From the NCBI GenBank assembly GCA_024280585.1, contig JAJRPW010000105.1:1-14784 (forward strand): a stretch of DNA of 14,784 nucleotides, written 5' to 3'. Shown piece by piece: positions 11,423 to 14,784 of the stretch. The stretch comes from Alphaproteobacteria bacterium. GTDB lineage: Bacteria > Pseudomonadota > Alphaproteobacteria > Rickettsiales > UBA6187. A program made the translations under genes and the position numbers. A model generated the notes under the pieces. The model saw nothing but the letters and a program-made list of their open reading frames with translations. It was not told the origin of the DNA and made no database searches. Numbering within the stretch: the first letter of the stretch is position 1; each line of letters starts with the position of its first letter.

Positions 11423-13800
11423 TGAAATTCACACTTAACTGGTTAAAAGAACATCTTGACACGAAAGCAAGCCTGGAAGAAATATCAGAAAAACTAACTG
11501 CAATCGGATTGGAAGTTGAGGAGGTAACGGATAAATCAAAAGAATTGGAGGCCTTTCAAATTGCTCAAATTTTGGAAGCAAAACCACACCCCGATGCTGA
11601 CAAACTACAGATTTGCAGGGTAAATACCGGCACAGAGGAGCTGCAAATAGTCTGCGGTGCGCCCAATGCCCGCGCTGGTATTAACGTAGTTTTAGCCCCG
11701 GTTGGCACTGTAATTCCAACCAATGGCATGAAAATAAAAGCCTCAAAAATTCGCGGCGTTGAAAGCCATGGCATGCTTTGTTCGGCTGCTGAACTTGGTG
11801 TCGGCGAGGATGGTGCGGGCATCATTGAGCTACCTGCATCAAATGATAATTTAGCTAAGAAGTATGCAGAAGTTGCAGGATTAAACGACCCTGTTATTGA
11901 GATCGCCATCACGCCAAATCGTGGTGACTGTTTAGGTGTTTACGGCATCGCGCGTGACTTGGCCGCTGCTGGTTTAGGAAAATTAAAAACACTCAAATCC
12001 AAAGCAATAGCAGGTCAATTCGACTCTTCCATAGGTATAGAAGTTATAGATAATCAAGCCTGCTCAATGTTTATTGGACGTTATTTCAAAGGCATAAAAA
12101 ACGGCGCATCACCTGAATGGTTACAAAATAAATTGCGCAGCATTGGCCTAAAGCCAATCTCAACGCTGGTTGATATAACTAACTATATCTCCTATGAATT
12201 TGGCCGGCCTTTACATGTATTCGATGCAAAAAAAATAAGCGGTAATTTATCAGTTGGTCTTTCCAAAAAAGGCCAGAAATTAACAGCTTTAGACGATAAT
12301 GAATACACGCTCGAAGACGGCATGATCATTGTTTGCGATGATAAAAAAATTCAGGCTCTTGGCGGCGTTATCGGTGGATTAGAAAGCGGATGTTCGGATG
12401 AAACCACAGATGTATTTCTGGAAGTAGCATTATTCGACCCTGTTTTGGTGGCGAAAACCGGCCGTAAGTTAGACATTTTAACCGATGCCAGATATCGTTT
12501 TGAACGCAATGTCGACCCTGATTTTATTGAAAAAGCTGCTGAAATTGCATCCAGCATGATTTTGGATTTATGCGGAGGAACAGCGAGTAAATTTGTCGTT
12601 GCCGGTAAAAAACCAAAATGGCAAAGGCAAATTAATTTTGACTTTAAAATGGTTAAATCCCTTGGTGGAGTTGATGTATCTGATGTACAAATCAAAAAAA
12701 TTCTTGAAGCCCTTGGCTTTGAAGTAAATGGCAAAAAAATATCCGTTCCATCATGGCGAAGCGACGTTGAAGGCCCTGTTGATTTAGTCGAGGAAGTGGT
12801 GCGCATTTATGGCTATGACAAAATCCCAACCTCTGCATTGCCACAAGATGACAGTGGATTTAAAGCAGTCCTAAGCCCGACCCAAATTAGAACTTCAAAT
12901 ACAAGACGTGCACTGGCTTTGCGCGGTATGACCGAGGCGATCACCTGGTCATTTATGAAGTCAGACAAGGCAAAATTATTCAATGGCGGGTCTGATAATT
13001 TGAAATTATTAAATCCGATCAGTAGTGATTTGGACTGTATGCGCCCGTCTATCCTGCCAAATTTGATCGATGCTGTCGGTAGAAACTCTGACCGCGGCTT
13101 CGCCGATACGGCATTTTTTGAAATAGGTTTAATCTTTGAAAGCACAAAACCAGATGGCCAAAAACAGGTTTGTGCAGGAATACGATCCGGAAAAACTGCT
13201 GATAAAAACATCTATAAAACCGATCGCGTGGTTGATGTTTTTGATGCAAAAGCTGATTGTTTAGCCGCGTTAGAGGCAGCCGGTGCGCCACTTGCAAACT
13301 TGCAGGTTTCAACGGCGGCTGCGAATTGGTATCATCCAGGACGCTCAGGAGTTTTAAAACTTGGCAAAACTATACTTGGAACTTTCGGCGAAATTCACCC
13401 AAAAATTCTAAAAGAGCTGGATGTTAAAGGTCCAATCGTTGGCTTTGAGGTTTTATTTGGCAATATCCCACCGGCCAGGATTAGAAAATCCAAGGCAAAA
13501 GCTAGGTTGGAAACATCTGAATTTCAGGCATCAAATCGCGATTTTGCATTCATTATCGATGATAAAATTCCTGCTGGAGATATATTAAGAGCCGCAAAAA
13601 ATTCTGACAAAAAGCTAATAACAGATGTCTCATTATTCGATATATATCAAGGTAAAGGCGTTGAAGACGGCAAAAAATCTGTTGCATTATCGGTTGCAAT
13701 ACAAGCCACTGACCGCACATTAACCGAGGCCGAGCTAGAATCAGTTAGCGATAAAGTTATTGATTGCGTCACGAAAATGGGTGGGATTTTAAGAGGGTAA
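11422..13800 (+). CDS. pheT: Phenylalanine--tRNA ligase beta subunit
   Basis: 792 residues, usual length for the bacterial long form. In order: N-terminal part MKFTLNWLKEHLDT; an EMAP/tRNA-binding domain at about 40-150 (AKPHPDADKLQICRVNTG, IKASKIRGVESHGMLCS); the B3/B4 editing domain at about 210-385, which hydrolyses mischarged Tyr-tRNA-Phe; the B5 domain at about 400-475 (VPSWRSDVEGPVDLVEEVVR); a catalytic-like core; and the C-terminal anticodon-binding FDX-ACB domain at about 697-791 (TSEFQASNRDFAFII, LFDIYQGKGVEDGKKSVAL). Starts at TAATG with pheS. Its TAA is again shared with the ATG of the Fic-domain gene. Confidence 0.96.
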   Translation: MKFTLNWLKEHLDTKASLEEISEKLTAIGLEVEEVTDKSKELEAFQIAQILEAKPHPDADKLQICRVNTGTEELQIVCGAPNARAGINVVLAPVGTVIPTNGMKIKASKIRGVESHGMLCSAAELGVGEDGAGIIELPASNDNLAKKYAEVAGLNDPVIEIAITPNRGDCLGVYGIARDLAAAGLGKLKTLKSKAIAGQFDSSIGIEVIDNQACSMFIGRYFKGIKNGASPEWLQNKLRSIGLKPISTLVDITNYISYEFGRPLHVFDAKKISGNLSVGLSKKGQKLTALDDNEYTLEDGMIIVCDDKKIQALGGVIGGLESGCSDETTDVFLEVALFDPVLVAKTGRKLDILTDARYRFERNVDPDFIEKAAEIASSMILDLCGGTASKFVVAGKKPKWQRQINFDFKMVKSLGGVDVSDVQIKKILEALGFEVNGKKISVPSWRSDVEGPVDLVEEVVRIYGYDKIPTSALPQDDSGFKAVLSPTQIRTSNTRRALALRGMTEAITWSFMKSDKAKLFNGGSDNLKLLNPISSDLDCMRPSILPNLIDAVGRNSDRGFADTAFFEIGLIFESTKPDGQKQVCAGIRSGKTADKNIYKTDRVVDVFDAKADCLAALEAAGAPLANLQVSTAAANWYHPGRSGVLKLGKTILGTFGEIHPKILKELDVKGPIVGFEVLFGNIPPARIRKSKAKARLETSEFQASNRDFAFIIDDKIPAGDILRAAKNSDKKLITDVSLFDIYQGKGVEDGKKSVALSVAIQATDRTLTEAELESVSDKVIDCVTKMGGILRG

Positions 13801-14501
13801 TGAATTTTTTATACGACAAACAGCATATTGAAAAATTACTTAATTCGGTAAAAATTAATCCCGATAAGAAGCTGGCGGTTGCTTTAGCTAAGAAAGATTG
13901 TGTATCTTATGTCCATAATACTGCGGCGTTAGAGGGCAATCCTATGACGTTTCCAGAAGTACAGACTCTGCTTGAAGGAATAACTATTGGCGGTCATAAA
14001 TTATCTGATGAACAACAAATTTTAAATCAAAATGAAAGCTGGGAAAAATTAATCCAAATAGTTGAAGACAATAATTTTAACACTGACAAAGAAATTTTTT
14101 GTAACCTGCAAGCAATTGTGGCTAAAGAAGAAGCCATTGAATGGGGTAAGTTTAGAAGTGCGGAGGTTAATATCGGCGGAACAGAATTCAAACCACCAAA
14201 AGCCGACCAATTGGAAGAAATTTTTCAGGAAAACATCGAAGAAATAAACCATATTGAAAATCCGTTGCAAAAAGCCTTGGTATTTTTCTTGTTTAGCGCC
14301 GTTAACCAATTCTTTTTCGATGGTAATAAGCGCAGTTCGCGCTTGATGATGAATGGTATATTACTTGAAAATGGCTGGAATATTTTAAACATAAAAGCGA
14401 CAAACAGACTGGAATTTAATAAGCAAATGATTGTTTTTTATGACTCCCAAGATGCTACAAAAATCCTTGAATATCTTATAGAGTATTATAAAAAACAATG
14501 A
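13800..14501 (+). CDS. Fic-domain protein with inhibitory motif and glutamine in place of the catalytic histidine
   Basis: 233 residues. The Fic fold usually transfers AMP or another phosphate-linked group to a protein hydroxyl. An N-terminal inhibitory helix carries TAALEG (41-46), the S/TxxxEG/N autoinhibition motif with Glu45. GKFRSAEVNIGG (117-128) and FKPPKADQLEE (130-140) are typical. The core motif HxFx[D/E]GN[G/K]RxxR appears as QFFFDGNKRSSR (170-181): Asp174, the anion-binding loop GNKR and Arg181 are kept, but His is Gln170. Activity as a standard AMPylase is therefore doubtful. ATG 13800 is chosen over an upstream TTG at 13764 because it forms a TAATG overlap with pheT and has AGAGGG just before it. 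The TGA overlaps lepA by four bases (ATGA). Base composition resembles the neighbours. Confidence 0.8.
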   Translation: MNFLYDKQHIEKLLNSVKINPDKKLAVALAKKDCVSYVHNTAALEGNPMTFPEVQTLLEGITIGGHKLSDEQQILNQNESWEKLIQIVEDNNFNTDKEIFCNLQAIVAKEEAIEWGKFRSAEVNIGGTEFKPPKADQLEEIFQENIEEINHIENPLQKALVFFLFSAVNQFFFDGNKRSSRLMMNGILLENGWNILNIKATNRLEFNKQMIVFYDSQDATKILEYLIEYYKKQ

Positions 14502-14784
14502 CTAAGCTATCAAAAATCAGAAATTTCTCGATAATCGCCCATATCGACCATGGTAAATCTACTCTTGCCGATCGCTTGATTCAGGAATGCGATGGCCTGG
14601 AAGATCGTGAAATGCAAGAACAGGTGCTCGATAATATGGATATTGAGCGTGAACGCGGTATAACCATTAAGGCGCAGACGGTTCGTCTCGAATATAAAGC
14701 AAATGATGGGCAGACATACATCTTGAATCTGATGGATACACCGGGTCATGTTGATTTTGCTTACGAAGTTAGTCGGTCGCTGGC
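14498..14784 (+). CDS. lepA: Elongation factor 4 (LepA) GTPase, 5' part (runs off the window)
   Basis: The first 95 codons are present. The protein begins MTKLSKIRNFSIIAHIDHGK, with the G1 P-loop AHIDHGKS (residues 14-21), the switch-I region NMDIERERGITIKAQTV and the G3 motif DTPGHVDFAYEVSRSL. MQEQVLDNMDIERERGITIK and DFAYEVSRS distinguish LepA from EF-G, BipA and IF2. LepA is a ribosome-bound GTPase at the membrane thought to aid initiation or back-translocation under stress. The ATG overlaps the Fic gene stop (ATGA), so there is no own ribosome-binding site of note and translation is probably coupled. Confidence 0.96.
   Translation, partial: MTKLSKIRNFSIIAHIDHGKSTLADRLIQECDGLEDREMQEQVLDNMDIERERGITIKAQTVRLEYKANDGQTYILNLMDTPGHVDFAYEVSRSL

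Noticed and set aside
12351..12806. Minus-strand ORF of 151 codons opposite pheT
   Set aside because: Lies inside pheT, whose B5 and neighbouring regions are clearly coding in the plus frame; the antisense sequence is Ser/Pro/Thr-rich and uninformative.
13764..13799. Twelve-codon N-terminal extension of the Fic protein from TTG 13764
   Set aside because: It would overlap the conserved end of pheT by 37 bases; ATG 13800 gives the TAATG junction typical of this window and has AGAGGG before it.
1..14784. CRISPR array, rRNA, tRNA or complete insertion sequence
   Set aside because: No regularly spaced direct repeats, no rRNA or tRNA signatures and no transposase-like protein were seen on either strand.

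Overview
The window looks like a chromosomal segment of an AT-rich alphaproteobacterium, most plausibly from Rickettsiales or a similar host-associated lineage. I base this on low-GC codon use, a methyltransferase resembling the rickettsial protein-lysine methyltransferases, the hflK-hflC-htrA cluster next to mrp, and palindromic repeats of rickettsial style between genes. The assignment is from recognition alone; no database search was possible. Almost everything is coding and no rRNA, tRNA, CRISPR array or insertion-sequence transposase is visible.

Layout. 1-571 is the 3' part of pssA (phosphatidylserine synthase). 572-915 is a gene-poor gap filled by a MITE-like element (21-bp terminal inverted repeats, 8-bp flanking direct repeats) that carries a second, shorter palindromic repeat inside it; a good sigma70 promoter follows directly. 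916-3377 is a two-gene unit: a protein-lysine-methyltransferase-like enzyme and a lipoprotein with an alpha/beta-hydrolase fold. 3446-4309 is a membrane-anchored parvulin peptidyl-prolyl isomerase broken by one in-frame TAA that separates the anchor from the catalytic domain. 4385-5644 on the minus strand holds mrp and a small unrecognised gene. 5645-5861 is the divergent control region.

5862-9423 is the hflK-hflC-htrA operon: two SPFH-family membrane proteins that restrain FtsH, followed by a periplasmic DegP-type protease, forming an envelope protein quality-control unit. A perfect 48-bp palindrome follows. 9640-10224 is rpmI-rplT (L35, L20) with its own promoter and an intrinsic terminator. 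10349-13800 is pheS-pheT (phenylalanyl-tRNA synthetase). A Fic-domain gene is wedged, with overlapping stop and start codons on both sides, between pheT and lepA, whose first 95 codons end the window.

Most unusual points: the Fic protein keeps the inhibitory TxxxEG motif but has glutamine where the catalytic histidine of the Fic core should be; the parvulin gene is interrupted by a clean in-frame stop; HflK has an apparent insertion of about 25 residues; and there are two unrelated palindromic intergenic elements. No entirely new multi-gene system is evident; most of the window is ordinary core metabolism and translation.
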